This document shows, piece by piece, positions 9,524-18,107 of a DNA stretch of 64,000 nt. The notes under the pieces are model-generated. The model did not search any database. It was given only the letters and a program-made list of their open reading frames with translations, and was not told where the DNA came from. The DNA lies in contig NZ_LRUN01000057.1 in the NCBI RefSeq assembly GCF_001679645.1, positions 32,904 to 96,903 on the forward strand, read 5' to 3'. A program made the translations under genes and the position numbers. Within the stretch, counting starts at the first letter, position 1. The number at the start of each line of letters is the position of its first letter. Source of the DNA: Pseudomonas bananamidigenes (GTDB lineage: Bacteria; Pseudomonadota; Gammaproteobacteria; Pseudomonadales; Pseudomonadaceae).

Positions 9524-10699
9524 ATGAGCTTGAATCCTAGAGACGTCGTGATTGTCGATTTCGGTCGTACTCCGATGGGCCGCTCCAAGGGCGGCATGCA
9601 CCGCAACACCCGCGCCGAAGACATGTCGGCGCACCTGATCAGCAAACTGCTGGAACGCAACACCAAGGTCGATCCAGCAGAAGTCGAGGACGTGATCTGG
9701 GGCTGTGTGAACCAGACCCTGGAGCAAGGCTGGAACATCGCGCGCATGGCGTCGCTGATGACCCAGATTCCGCACACGTCGGCCGGCCAGACCGTCAGCC
9801 GTCTGTGCGGTTCGTCGATGAGCGCACTGCACACCGCTGCGCAAGCGATCATGACCGGCAACGGTGACGTTTTCGTGGTGGGTGGCGTCGAGCATATGGG
9901 CCACGTGAGCATGATGCACGGTGTCGATCCGAACCCGCACATGTCCCTGTACGCGGCGAAAGCCTCGGGCATGATGGGCCTGACCGCTGAAATGCTCGGC
10001 AAAATGCACGGCATCACTCGCGAACAGCAGGACGCCTTTGGCGTGCGTTCCCATCAGTTGGCCCACAAGGCAACCGTGGAAGGCAAGTTCAAGGATGAAA
10101 TCATCCCGATGCAGGGCTACGACGAGAACGGTTTCCTGAAAACCTTCGACTACGACGAAACCATTCGTCCGGAAACCACCCTGGAAAGCCTGGCGGCTCT
10201 GAAGCCGGCATTCAATCCAAAGGGTGGTACCGTGACTGCCGGTACCTCGTCGCAGATCACCGATGGTGCTTCGTGCATGATCGTGATGTCGGCACAGCGT
10301 GCGCAGGATCTGGGTATCCAGCCAATGGCCGTCATTCGTTCGATGGCGGTGGCGGGTGTGGATCCGGCAATCATGGGTTACGGTCCAGTGCCGTCGACCC
10401 AGAAAGCGCTCAAGCGTGCCGGTCTGACCATCAACGACATCGACTTCTTCGAGCTCAACGAAGCGTTCGCGGCACAGGCTCTGCCAGTGCTGAAGGACCT
10501 GAAAGTGCTCGACAAGATGAATGAGAAGGTTAACCTGCACGGCGGCGCGATCGCCCTGGGTCATCCGTTCGGTTGCTCCGGTGCCCGTATTTCCGGCACC
10601 TTGCTGAACGTGATGAAGCAGAATGGCGGTACCTTCGGGGTGGCTACCATGTGCGTTGGCCTCGGCCAGGGCATCACCACCGTTTTCGAACGCGTTTAA
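9524..10699 (+). CDS. fadA: 3-ketoacyl-CoA thiolase, beta subunit of the fatty-acid oxidation complex
   Basis: FadA performs the last step of beta-oxidation, cleaving 3-ketoacyl-CoA with CoA to acetyl-CoA and a shortened acyl-CoA. The 391 residues are the normal size. Visible motifs are the nucleophilic Cys in VSRLCGSSMSALH, the central ELNEAFAAQ, GGAIALGHPFGCSGAR with the catalytic His, and the second Cys in ATMCVGLGQG. The gene follows fadB by 29 bases, with GAGAGTG before the ATG, so fadBA is one operon. PsrA, encoded 6.7 kb downstream, is the known regulator of this operon in the genus. Confidence 0.96.
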   Translation: MSLNPRDVVIVDFGRTPMGRSKGGMHRNTRAEDMSAHLISKLLERNTKVDPAEVEDVIWGCVNQTLEQGWNIARMASLMTQIPHTSAGQTVSRLCGSSMSALHTAAQAIMTGNGDVFVVGGVEHMGHVSMMHGVDPNPHMSLYAAKASGMMGLTAEMLGKMHGITREQQDAFGVRSHQLAHKATVEGKFKDEIIPMQGYDENGFLKTFDYDETIRPETTLESLAALKPAFNPKGGTVTAGTSSQITDGASCMIVMSAQRAQDLGIQPMAVIRSMAVAGVDPAIMGYGPVPSTQKALKRAGLTINDIDFFELNEAFAAQALPVLKDLKVLDKMNEKVNLHGGAIALGHPFGCSGARISGTLLNVMKQNGGTFGVATMCVGLGQGITTVFERV

Positions 10700-10714
10700 G
10701 CGTCTCGTCGATGG

Positions 10715-10745
10715 AAGCCGGGGCCAAGTGCCCCGGTTTTTGTTT
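10715..10745 (+). terminator. Intrinsic terminator of fadBA
   Basis: CCGGGGC-CAAGT-GCCCCGG is followed by TTTTTGTTTTT and lies 16 bases after the fadA stop. Confidence 0.88.
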
Positions 10746-10798
10746 TTGCGGATTTATTTTTGTATTTATTTTGAAAAAATTTGAGTGAGGGCCGAAGC

Positions 10799-11035
10799 AT
10801 GCCGATACAACCTGGGCTCTACCAACATTACAAAGGTCCGCAGTACCGCGTATTCAGTGTTGCGCGGCATTCCGAGACCGAAGAGGAAGTGGTCTTTTAC
10901 CAAGCCCTGTATGGTGATTATGGCTTCTGGGTGCGTCCCTTGAGCATGTTCCTGGAGTCCGTCGAAGTTGACGGCGAGCGGGTCCCACGCTTTGCTTTGG
11001 TGCAAGCCGAACCAAGCCTTTTTTCGAAGCCGTGA
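10799..11035 (+). CDS. DUF1653 family protein
   Basis: A small soluble protein of 78 residues that corresponds to a complete DUF1653 domain: it opens with PGLYQHYKGPQYRV and contains VVFYQALYGDYGFWVRP. The start at 10799 is chosen because MPIQPGLYQHYKG is the family's usual beginning and GAGG lies about eight bases upstream; a TTG at 10781 is possible in the same frame. The biochemical role of the family is not known. It lies alone between fadA and topA, so context does not help. Confidence 0.85.
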   Translation: MPIQPGLYQHYKGPQYRVFSVARHSETEEEVVFYQALYGDYGFWVRPLSMFLESVEVDGERVPRFALVQAEPSLFSKP

Positions 11036-11149
11036 GGCGAGGGCGCGCAAAACCCTGCGCTTGACCTCACCTTGTAGCCACTATATATAGCGGTGCCGCG
11101 TCAGGCGCCAACCGCCTTTCACTTCTAGAATTCAGGAATTTTCCGATCC

Positions 11150-13780
11150 ATGGGCAAATCGCTGGTCATTGTGGAATCCCCGGCTAAGGCCAAGACCATC
11201 AACAAGTATCTGGGCAACCAATACGTGGTGAAGTCGAGTATCGGCCATATCCGAGACCTGCCCACCAGCGGTTCGGCTAGCGCCGGCAAAGAGCCGGCCG
11301 CCAAGCGCGGCAAGGCAGCTGCTGGTGAGGCGCCAGCACTGTCGCCGAAAGAGAAGGCGCGCAAGCAGCTGGTCTCGCGCATGGGAGTCGATCCGGATCA
11401 CGGCTGGAAAGCCAAGTACGAGATCCTTCCGGGCAAGGAAAAGGTCATCGAAGAGCTGCGCCGGCTCGCCAAGGATGCTGACACCATCTATCTCGCAACC
11501 GACTTGGATCGCGAGGGGGAAGCCATTGCCTGGCACCTGCGCGAAGCCATTGGTGGTGATGACAGCCGCTACAAGCGCGTGGTGTTCAACGAGATCACCA
11601 AGAAGGCGATTCAGGAAGCGTTCTCGGAGCCTGGTGAGCTCGATATCGATCGAGTGAACGCCCAACAGGCTCGCCGTTTCCTCGATCGTGTCGTGGGTTA
11701 CATGGTTTCGCCGCTGCTATGGGCCAAGATTGCTCGCGGTCTGTCTGCCGGTCGGGTGCAATCGGTGGCCGTGAAGCTGGTGGTCGAGCGCGAGCGTGAA
11801 ATTCGCGCCTTCATCCCGGAAGAATACTGGGAAGTGCACGCTGACCTCGGCACCGCAAAAGGCTCGACCGTGCGCTTCGAAGTCGCGCGTGAGAAAGGCG
11901 AGGTTTTCAAGCCGCTCAACGAGGCCCAGGCCATGGCGGCGCTGGAGAAGCTGAAGTCCTCCAGCTACAGCATCGTCAAGCGCGAAGACAAACCGACCAG
12001 CAGCAAGCCGTCGGCACCGTTCATCACGTCCACGCTGCAACAGGCCGCGAGCAATCGCCTGGGCTTTGGCGTGAAGAAAACCATGATGATGGCCCAGCGT
12101 CTGTACGAAGCCGGCTACATCACTTATATGCGTACCGACTCGACCAACCTCTCGGCGGATGCCGTAGCGATGGCGCGTACCTATATCGAAGACGAATTCG
12201 GCAAAAAGTACCTGCCGGAAACGCCGAACGTCTACAGCAGCAAGGAAGGCGCACAGGAGGCTCACGAAGCGATTCGTCCTTCCGACGCCAATACCACGCC
12301 TAGCAAGCTGTCGGGCATGGAGCGTGACGCTGAGCGCCTCTATGAGCTGATCTGGCGCCAGTTCCTGGCATGCCAGATGCTGCCTGCGCAATACCTGTCG
12401 ACCACTGTCAGCGTGGCCGCTGGCGACTTCGAACTGCGTGCCAAGGGCCGAATTCTGAAGTTCGACGGCTACACTCGCGTTCTGCCGCAAATCACCAAGC
12501 CTGGCGACGACGATGTCCTGCCGGACATGGCCCAGGGCGATGTGATGAAGCTGATCAAGCTTGATCCGACCCAGCATTTCACCAAACCGCCGGCCCGTTA
12601 TTCGGAAGCCAGCCTCGTCAAGGAAATGGAAAAGCGCGGTATCGGCCGTCCTTCGACCTATGCGGCGATCATTTCGACCATTCAGGACCGTGGCTATGTG
12701 ACGTTGCACAACCGTCGTTTCTATTCGGAAAAAATGGGCGATATCGTCACCGAGCGTCTGTCCGAAAGCTTCTCGAACCTCATGGACTATGGCTTTACCG
12801 CCGGCATGGAAGAGAACCTCGACGACGTGGCCCAGGGTGAACGTGACTGGAAAAACGTGCTGGACGAGTTCTACGGCGACTTCAAGAAAAAGCTTGAAGT
12901 GGCGGAGAGCCCGGACGCCGGCATGCGCGCCAATCAGCCGGTGATGACCGATATTCCGTGCACCACCTGCGGTCGTCCGATGCAGATTCGTACTGCATCC
13001 ACTGGTGTGTTCCTCGGATGCTCGGGTTACAGCCTGCCGCCGAAAGAGCGTTGCAAGGCCACCGTCAATCTTGTGCCGGGTGATGAAATCGCTGCGGACG
13101 ATGAGGGGGAGTCGGAATCTCTGGTACTGCGCGGCAAGCACCGTTGCCCGATCTGCAGCACGGCGATGGATGCCTACCTGCTCGACGAAAAGCGCAAGCT
13201 GCACATTTGCGGTAACAACCCGGATTGCGCCGGCTATGAAATCGAAGAAGGCAGCTACCGCATCAAGGGCTATGAAGGTCCGAGCCTGGAGTGCGACAAG
13301 TGCGGCAGTGAGATGCAGCTCAAGACCGGCCGTTTCGGCAAGTTTTTCGGTTGTACCAACCCGACCTGCAAGAACACTCGCAAGCTGCTGAAAAGCGGCG
13401 ATGCAGCGCCGCCGAAGATGGATCCGGTGAAGATGCCCGAGCTGAAATGCGAAAAGGTCAACGACACCTACATCCTGCGGGACGGTGCTTCCGGTCTGTT
13501 CCTGGCGGCCAGTCAGTTCCCCAAGAACCGCGAGACACGTGCACCGCTGGTCATCGAGCTTCTGCCACACAAGGACGAGATCGATCCGAAGTATCACTTC
13601 CTGTGCGACGCGCCGCAGAAGGATCCGGACGGTTTGCCGGCGGTAATCCGCTACAGCCGCAAGACCAAGGAGCAGTACGTCCAGACCGAAGTCGACAGCA
13701 AGCCAACGGGCTGGAAGGCTTTCTTCGACGGTGGCAAATGGACGGTTGAAGACAAGCGTCCGGCAAAAGCGAAGGCTTGA
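11150..13780 (+). CDS. topA: DNA topoisomerase I
   Basis: This type IA topoisomerase removes negative supercoils by passing one strand through a transient nick. The 876 residues begin with the Toprim core: LVIVESPAKAKTINKYLG contains the catalytic Glu, and ATDLDREGEAIAWHL the acidic metal-binding Asp118 and Asp120. The active-site tyrosine is Tyr326 in GYITYMRTDSTN. The C-terminal part holds three Cys4-type zinc modules (CTTCGRP, CPIC...CGNNPDC, CDKCGSEM...CTNPTC) and then a basic tail. A Lys/Ala-rich insertion after residue 40 is common in Pseudomonas TopA. Its own terminator follows at once. Confidence 0.97.
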   Translation: MGKSLVIVESPAKAKTINKYLGNQYVVKSSIGHIRDLPTSGSASAGKEPAAKRGKAAAGEAPALSPKEKARKQLVSRMGVDPDHGWKAKYEILPGKEKVIEELRRLAKDADTIYLATDLDREGEAIAWHLREAIGGDDSRYKRVVFNEITKKAIQEAFSEPGELDIDRVNAQQARRFLDRVVGYMVSPLLWAKIARGLSAGRVQSVAVKLVVEREREIRAFIPEEYWEVHADLGTAKGSTVRFEVAREKGEVFKPLNEAQAMAALEKLKSSSYSIVKREDKPTSSKPSAPFITSTLQQAASNRLGFGVKKTMMMAQRLYEAGYITYMRTDSTNLSADAVAMARTYIEDEFGKKYLPETPNVYSSKEGAQEAHEAIRPSDANTTPSKLSGMERDAERLYELIWRQFLACQMLPAQYLSTTVSVAAGDFELRAKGRILKFDGYTRVLPQITKPGDDDVLPDMAQGDVMKLIKLDPTQHFTKPPARYSEASLVKEMEKRGIGRPSTYAAIISTIQDRGYVTLHNRRFYSEKMGDIVTERLSESFSNLMDYGFTAGMEENLDDVAQGERDWKNVLDEFYGDFKKKLEVAESPDAGMRANQPVMTDIPCTTCGRPMQIRTASTGVFLGCSGYSLPPKERCKATVNLVPGDEIAADDEGESESLVLRGKHRCPICSTAMDAYLLDEKRKLHICGNNPDCAGYEIEEGSYRIKGYEGPSLECDKCGSEMQLKTGRFGKFFGCTNPTCKNTRKLLKSGDAAPPKMDPVKMPELKCEKVNDTYILRDGASGLFLAASQFPKNRETRAPLVIELLPHKDEIDPKYHFLCDAPQKDPDGLPAVIRYSRKTKEQYVQTEVDSKPTGWKAFFDGGKWTVEDKRPAKAKA

Positions 13781-13824
13781 GCCGGTGTTGAGCTGATGAT
13801 GTCCTGATCGGGCTTCATCAACGC

Positions 13825-13868
13825 AAAAGGCCGCATGGCAGCCCTCGGGTTTTCATGCGGCCTTTTTG
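13825..13868 (+). terminator. Intrinsic terminator of topA
   Basis: AAAAGGCCGCATG / CATGCGGCCTTTTT forms a 13-bp stem with a T run, 45 bases after the stop codon. Confidence 0.88.
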
Positions 13869-13951
13869 TTTAATGCTTGCGGTCGGATTGGTTGATCCAT
13901 GACACTGTCCGACCTGTATGAAGCATTTATTTCGCCGCGGAGAGTGCCGAT

Positions 13952-14476
13952 ATGGCCCACGAGCTCTATACCCGTACCAATCAGAAGATCTATTTCGCGG
14001 GGTTGTCGCTGGAGGCGCTCGCCAGGGCCGAAGAGGGGCGGACAATGAATTCGCTGGCGCTGATACAGGCCGGGCGCGAATCGGCGCTGTTTCATCTCTA
14101 CGGTGCGTTGCTGGGGCTGTGTCACGAGATTGCAGGGTTCTATCGGTTGCCACAGGCTAACGCACCACGAGCGGAAACCCTGTTGACCAGCGAAGTGCTT
14201 GAGTCTATTGCAATTCCAGAACTGGCCGAGATGATCGAGTTGGCGGGTAATCCGGAAACCTGGCTGGCGAAATTGCTGGCGGCACATTCGGCGCTGTTTC
14301 AGCCACCACGGGTGCCACACAAGCCGAAGGGGGATGTGACCCAGCCGTTGATTCAGGCGGTAAATCTGGATGAAGAGCAGGCGCCAGAAGAATTGAGCCG
14401 GCAAGAGCTGGAGAGCTGGCGACAACACCTGAAGGGGTTGGCTGTCCGCTTCCGTGAAGGCTTGAACGAATGCTGA
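13952..14476 (+). CDS. DUF6586 family protein
   Basis: A 174-residue cytoplasmic protein, probably all-helical, starting MAHELYTRTNQKIYFA. It has many Leu/Ala/Glu heptad-like stretches, no signal peptide and no catalytic motif. Proteins like this occupy the place between topA and sulA-lexA in pseudomonads, and I recall the family as DUF6586; no function is known to me. GGAGAG lies about eight to ten bases before the ATG. The next gene starts 106 bases downstream. Confidence 0.8.
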   Translation: MAHELYTRTNQKIYFAGLSLEALARAEEGRTMNSLALIQAGRESALFHLYGALLGLCHEIAGFYRLPQANAPRAETLLTSEVLESIAIPELAEMIELAGNPETWLAKLLAAHSALFQPPRVPHKPKGDVTQPLIQAVNLDEEQAPEELSRQELESWRQHLKGLAVRFREGLNEC

Positions 14477-14582
14477 TGGAGACTTGGCTGGTGGCGACGA
14501 GATGCATGCTGCTGGTCAAGATCCTGAGCGAATCTTGAATGATGTCTATATAATCCCTGCCTTTCGCGGAGAACACACCTAT

Positions 14583-14816
14583 ATGCCAACGTCCTTTCTA
14601 GAAATTGTCGAGCTACCAGACGGCCGAATCGAACTGCGCAGGGCCGAGGACGAGGGTTCCCTGGTGACGCTGGATTTTTCCGAGGATGCCAAGGCGTTTC
14701 TGCAGGGGCAGCATGTTGAGATTGCCAAAGCAATGCTGAGCGTCGGCGTGCAGATGGCCGGTCGAATGGTTGAAGGCGAATTTGATAAGGAAGAGGGGCC
14801 GCGAGTTCTTCATTGA
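14583..14816 (+). CDS. Small conserved hypothetical protein
   Basis: A 77-residue acidic soluble protein beginning MPTSFLEIVELPDGRIELRRAE. The start at 14583 is preferred over an upstream in-frame start at 14484, because the conserved-looking part begins here and GGAG lies about 11 bases upstream. Two beta-strand-like segments (FLEIVEL, IELRRAE) are followed by a helix (AKAFLQGQHVEIAKAMLSVGVQMAGRMVEG). The family was not recognised. The gene is convergent with sulA, and a small hairpin at 14846-14869 lies between them. Confidence 0.78.
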   Translation: MPTSFLEIVELPDGRIELRRAEDEGSLVTLDFSEDAKAFLQGQHVEIAKAMLSVGVQMAGRMVEGEFDKEEGPRVLH

Positions 14817-14895
14817 ACACCGCCCGTCGATTGTCACGTCGGTTCGGCTTCTCTATCCCTTGAGAAGCCCCGCGCTTCAGATGGCGCGCATGCAG

Positions 14896-15369
14896 TCAGC
14901 CCAATCGAATATTCAGGCTTTGAGCGTCCCCGATGCGGGCGGCGCTGATCAGTTGTTGGCGTGAGGCTGCGTTAAGCGGATTCAGCCACGTCACTACAGT
15001 GTGGCTTCGCCCAAGGCGCAGAGCCTCGCAAGCCAACTGCATGGCGCTCTGTGTGCCGCGCGGTTGCAATAAAAGGATGCGCTCGCGATTCAACCCTGCC
15101 TCTCGTAGCCAGGCCTGTGTCAGGCTCGCGGGTGGTGCAATCAGGGTAAGCCAACGCGCGTCCTGATCGTCGCTCAATTCACGAAGAATCGGTGCAAGCA
15201 GGTTCAGGCAGTTCCCGGTCGCACCGCGCAGCGAAAGTTCGCTGTACGCTTCAGGTTCGACATTCCATGTGCGCTCCGCTGCATCCTTGAGTATCGGGGC
15301 CAGTGGTTGTGCCAGAAACGCTTCGAACAACGGCAGTTGTGTTTGCTGAGGTGCGTGTGGGAACTGCAT
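14896..15369 (-). CDS. sulA: SOS cell-division inhibitor SulA
   Basis: SulA blocks FtsZ polymerisation during the SOS response and is removed by Lon. The 157-residue product has the conserved core AWLREAGLNRERILLLQPRG and TVVTWLNPL that Pseudomonas SulA uses to contact FtsZ. The gene starts 10 bases after the lexA stop codon with an ideal ribosome site (AAGGAGG) inside that gap, so it is co-transcribed with lexA and controlled by the two LexA boxes in front of lexA. This lexA-sulA arrangement is typical of pseudomonads. Confidence 0.92.
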   Translation of the reverse strand: MQFPHAPQQTQLPLFEAFLAQPLAPILKDAAERTWNVEPEAYSELSLRGATGNCLNLLAPILRELSDDQDARWLTLIAPPASLTQAWLREAGLNRERILLLQPRGTQSAMQLACEALRLGRSHTVVTWLNPLNAASRQQLISAARIGDAQSLNIRLG

Positions 15370-15379
15370 AAAGCCTCCT

Positions 15380-15988
15380 TTAGCGGCGGATTACGCCGAC
15401 ACTCAAGCCTTCGATCACCAGTTCCTGGTCTTTCAGGTTGACTTCGATGGGAGCGAACTCGGGATTTTCGGCGATCAACCAGACTTTGCTGCCATCGCGC
15501 TTGAAGCGCTTGACCGTCACTTCGTCGCCGATCCGGGCAACGACGATCTGACCGTTGCGTGCTTCCCGGGTCGTGTGAACGGCCAGCAGGTCGCCGTCGA
15601 AAATGCCGATGTCCTTCATGCTCATCCCGTGAACGCGCAGCAGATAATCAGCGCGAGGGTGGAAGAAGGCCGGATTGATATTGCAGGACTCTTCGATATG
15701 TTGCTCGGCAAGAATCGGTGCGCCGGCAGCCACGCGGCCGATGATCGGCAGGGTGGATTCGTCGACCTTGGCTTCGAGACCGGGGATGCGAATGCCGCGA
15801 GAGGCGCCGGGTGTCATTTCGATCGCGCCTTTGCGGGCGAGCGCCTTGAGATGCTCTTCGGCCGCGTTGGGTGATTTGAAGCCCAGTTCCTGAGCGATTT
15901 CCGCGCGGGTTGGCGGATAGCCATTGTCTTCGAGGCAACGTTTGATGAAAGCCAGAATCTCGGCTTGGCGTGGCGTCAGCTTAAGCAT
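15380..15988 (-). CDS. lexA: LexA repressor
   Basis: LexA is the SOS repressor and cleaves itself when RecA filaments form. The N-terminal winged helix (LTPRQAEILAFI, PPTRAEIAQELGF) binds DNA. The cleavage site is Ala88-Gly89 in GRVAAGAP, and the catalytic dyad is Ser123 (VHGMSMKD) with Lys160 (VTVKRFKR). At 202 residues it is full length. Two LexA boxes lie 11-45 bases upstream, giving autoregulation. The operon continues into sulA. The upstream psrA gene is divergent. Confidence 0.97.
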   Translation of the reverse strand: MLKLTPRQAEILAFIKRCLEDNGYPPTRAEIAQELGFKSPNAAEEHLKALARKGAIEMTPGASRGIRIPGLEAKVDESTLPIIGRVAAGAPILAEQHIEESCNINPAFFHPRADYLLRVHGMSMKDIGIFDGDLLAVHTTREARNGQIVVARIGDEVTVKRFKRDGSKVWLIAENPEFAPIEVNLKDQELVIEGLSVGVIRR

Positions 15989-15998
15989 AATGATCGCT

Positions 15999-16014
15999 CT
16001 GTCTTTTTATACAG
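15999..16014 (-). promoter_or_regulatory. LexA box 1 (lexA-sulA)
   Basis: On the minus strand this reads CTGTATAAAAAGACAG, which fits CTG-N10-CAG with a well-conserved left half CTGTATA. It is 11 bases upstream of the lexA start codon. Confidence 0.9.
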
Positions 16015-16017
16015 TGA

Positions 16018-16033
16018 CTGGGATTATATACAG
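16018..16033 (-). promoter_or_regulatory. LexA box 2 (lexA-sulA)
   Basis: On the minus strand this reads CTGTATATAATCCCAG, again CTG-N10-CAG. Its centre is 19 bases from that of box 1, about two helical turns, so two LexA dimers could bind the same DNA face. Confidence 0.85.
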
Positions 16034-16159
16034 TGAAGCGATCTTGGCAATGCTCGTTTTTTGCCAGGGCGCCGGACGGTCAGTGACGGCGTCGATTAAT
16101 GCAGCGTCCTTGTTGTGGTTAAATATCTGACCGACCATTCCCAAAACGAACCGGCAGGC

Positions 16160-16188
16160 TTGACAAGGCATAGGCTGAAACGTATGTT
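16160..16188 (+). promoter_or_regulatory. psrA promoter
   Basis: TTGACA at 16160-16165, a 17-base spacer and TATGTT at 16183-16188 form a good sigma-70 promoter about 30 bases before the psrA start. The -10 hexamer lies inside a PsrA operator, which predicts autorepression. Confidence 0.75.
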
Positions 16189-16190
16189 TC
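16177..16190. promoter_or_regulatory. PsrA operator A
   Basis: GAAAC-GTAT-GTTTC is a perfect palindrome matching the published PsrA pattern (G/C)AAAC-N2-4-GTTT(G/C). It covers the -10 region of psrA. Confidence 0.85.
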
Positions 16191-16203
16191 AAACAAGTGT
16201 TTG
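16190..16203. promoter_or_regulatory. PsrA operator B
   Basis: CAAAC-AAGT-GTTTG has perfect arms and shares its first base with the last base of operator A. The 13-base offset suggests two dimers on roughly opposite faces, or alternative binding registers. Confidence 0.8.
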
Positions 16204-16218
16204 TCAGGCGGAGTAGCC

Positions 16219-16926
16219 ATGGCCCAGTCGGAAACCGTTGAACGCATTCTTGATGCTGCAGAACAGCTGTTCGCGGAAAAAGGTTTCGCTGAAACCTCAT
16301 TGCGTCTGATCACCAGCAAGGCAGGGGTCAACCTGGCAGCGGTGAATTATCATTTTGGCTCGAAAAAGGCGCTGATCCAGGCGGTTTTCTCGCGCTTTCT
16401 CGGCCCTTTCTGCATCAGTCTCGATAAAGAGCTGGAGCGGCGTCAGGCCAAGCCAGAGAACAAGCCTTCACTGGAAGAGCTGCTGGAGATCCTTGTCGAG
16501 CAGGCTCTGGTGGTACAGCCTCGCAGTGGCAATGATCTGTCGATTTTCATGCGTTTGCTCGGTCTGGCATTCAGCCAGAGCCAGGGGCACCTGCGCCGTT
16601 ATCTGGAAGATATGTACGGCAAGGTGTTCCGTCGCTACATGTTGCTGGTGAACGAGGCCGCACCGCGCATTCCTCCTATCGAGCTGTTCTGGCGCGTGCA
16701 TTTCATGCTGGGTGCGGCGGCGTTCAGCATGTCGGGTATCAAGGCGTTGCGTGCGATCGCCGAGACCGATTTCGGTGTCAATACCTCCATCGAGCAAGTC
16801 ATGCGCCTGATGGTGCCGTTCCTGGCGGCCGGCATGCGTGCCGAAACCGGTGTCACCGATCCGGCCATGGCTACGGCGCAGTTGCGGCCGCGCAGCAAGT
16901 CAGTACCGGCGCCTGCCAAGGTTTGA
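16219..16926 (+). CDS. psrA: TetR-family transcriptional regulator PsrA
   Basis: PsrA senses long-chain fatty acids (or acyl-CoA), represses fadBA and itself, and activates rpoS in Pseudomonas. The 235-residue protein starts MAQSETVERILDAAEQLFAEKGF, the usual TetR opening. The helix-turn-helix covers TSLRLITSKAGVNLAAVNYHFGSKKALIQAVF (residues about 26-57) and is followed by an all-helical ligand domain. The start at 16219 is preferred over TTG at 16201 because GGCGGAG lies just upstream and because 16201 falls inside operator B. With fadBA in the same window, this is a complete fatty-acid-responsive circuit. Confidence 0.94.
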   Translation: MAQSETVERILDAAEQLFAEKGFAETSLRLITSKAGVNLAAVNYHFGSKKALIQAVFSRFLGPFCISLDKELERRQAKPENKPSLEELLEILVEQALVVQPRSGNDLSIFMRLLGLAFSQSQGHLRRYLEDMYGKVFRRYMLLVNEAAPRIPPIELFWRVHFMLGAAAFSMSGIKALRAIAETDFGVNTSIEQVMRLMVPFLAAGMRAETGVTDPAMATAQLRPRSKSVPAPAKV

Positions 16927-16974
16927 CTGTCCATGGGTGGGCGTGGCAGCGGACATCCGCTAAGCTAGCCGCCC

Positions 16975-17088
16975 ATGCCGACTCTCGTTCTGAACCCGTT
17001 ACTCATTGAAATCACCGACCTGCCGGGCAATGCCGCTGGTGGTGTTTTCGTGGGCGACGGGTTTTTCGTTTTCAAGGAATCTCTATGA
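16975..17088 (+). CDS. 37-codon ORF translationally coupled to nagZ
   Basis: ATG at 16975 opens a 37-codon frame (MPTLVLNPLLIEITDLPG...) that ends in TGA at 17086-17088, overlapping the nagZ ATG as ATGA. No clear ribosome site precedes it, and the codon content looks like the neighbours. It fills most of the gap between psrA and nagZ. It may be a short leader peptide gene that couples translation into nagZ, or chance. The family was not recognised. Confidence 0.35.
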   Translation: MPTLVLNPLLIEITDLPGNAAGGVFVGDGFFVFKESL

Positions 17089-18095
17089 CTGCTGGCCTGC
17101 AAGGCTCGTTGATGGTGGACGTCGCCGGTACTTGGCTGACGGCCGAAGATCGCCAATTGTTGCGCCAGCCCGAAGTGGGCGGCCTGATCATTTTTGCCCG
17201 TAACATCGAGCACCCGCGTCAGGTGCGCGAGCTGAGCGCGGCGATCCGTGCCATTCGCCCGGATCTGTTGCTGGCGGTGGACCAGGAAGGCGGTCGCGTC
17301 CAGCGTCTGCGTCAGGGCTTCGTGCGTCTGCCGGCCATGCGGGCTATTGCTGATAACCCGAATGCCGAGTACTTGGCCGAGCAATGCGGCTGGATCATGG
17401 CTACAGAAGTGCTGGCAGTCGGGCTCGACCTGAGCTTCGCGCCGGTGCTGGATCTGGATTACCAGCGAAGCGCCGTGGTCGGTACCCGTTCGTTCGAAGG
17501 GAATCCGGAGCGTGCAGCACTGCTCGCCGGTGCTTTCATCAAAGGTATGAACAGTGCCGGCATGGCAGCAACCGGCAAGCATTTCCCCGGCCACGGCTGG
17601 GCCGAAGCCGACTCCCACGTCGCCATCCCCAACGACGAGCGTAGCCTCGAAGAGATCCGCGCCAACGACCTCGTGCCGTTCGCCAGACTCAGCAAGCAAT
17701 TGGCCGCCGTCATGCCGGCCCACGTCATTTATCCGCAAGTCGACGCACAACCCGCAGGGTTCTCCCGGCGCTGGTTGCAGGACATCCTGCGCGGTGAGTT
17801 GCAGTTCGACGGTGTGATCTTCAGTGATGACCTGTCCATGGCTGGCGCGCATGTGGTGGGCGACGCGGCGAGCCGTATCGAAGCGGCACTCAGCGCCGGT
17901 TGCGATATGGGTCTGGTGTGCAACGACCGAGCGGCCGCCGAGCTGGCCCTGAGCGCCGCGCAACGCATGAAGGTCAAGCCGTCGCCGCGCATCTCACGCA
18001 TGCGCGGTCAGGCGTTCGCCAACACCGAATACCGTCAGGATCCGCGCTGGCTGACCGCTGTCGGCGCGCTCAAAGACGCTCAACTGATCGATTAA
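17085..18095 (+). CDS. nagZ: Beta-N-acetylhexosaminidase (GH3)
   Basis: NagZ is a cytoplasmic enzyme of peptidoglycan recycling. It removes GlcNAc from GlcNAc-1,6-anhydroMurNAc-peptides, and the products induce ampC in species with AmpR. The 336-residue protein has DQEGGRVQRL, the flexible catalytic loop KHFPGHGWAEADSH with the general acid/base His, and the nucleophile Asp in FSDDLSMAGA. There is no signal peptide. AAGGAA precedes the ATG by seven bases. It is probably co-transcribed with the phosphorylase that follows by 12 bases. Confidence 0.95.
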   Translation: MTAGLQGSLMVDVAGTWLTAEDRQLLRQPEVGGLIIFARNIEHPRQVRELSAAIRAIRPDLLLAVDQEGGRVQRLRQGFVRLPAMRAIADNPNAEYLAEQCGWIMATEVLAVGLDLSFAPVLDLDYQRSAVVGTRSFEGNPERAALLAGAFIKGMNSAGMAATGKHFPGHGWAEADSHVAIPNDERSLEEIRANDLVPFARLSKQLAAVMPAHVIYPQVDAQPAGFSRRWLQDILRGELQFDGVIFSDDLSMAGAHVVGDAASRIEAALSAGCDMGLVCNDRAAAELALSAAQRMKVKPSPRISRMRGQAFANTEYRQDPRWLTAVGALKDAQLID

Positions 18096-18107
18096 GGATT
18101 TTTCGCT

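Noticed and set aside
14846..14869. Hairpin GGCTTCTC / GAGAAGCC between the 77-residue gene and sulA
   Set aside because: Eight-pair stem without a T run; could help end transcription but support is too weak.
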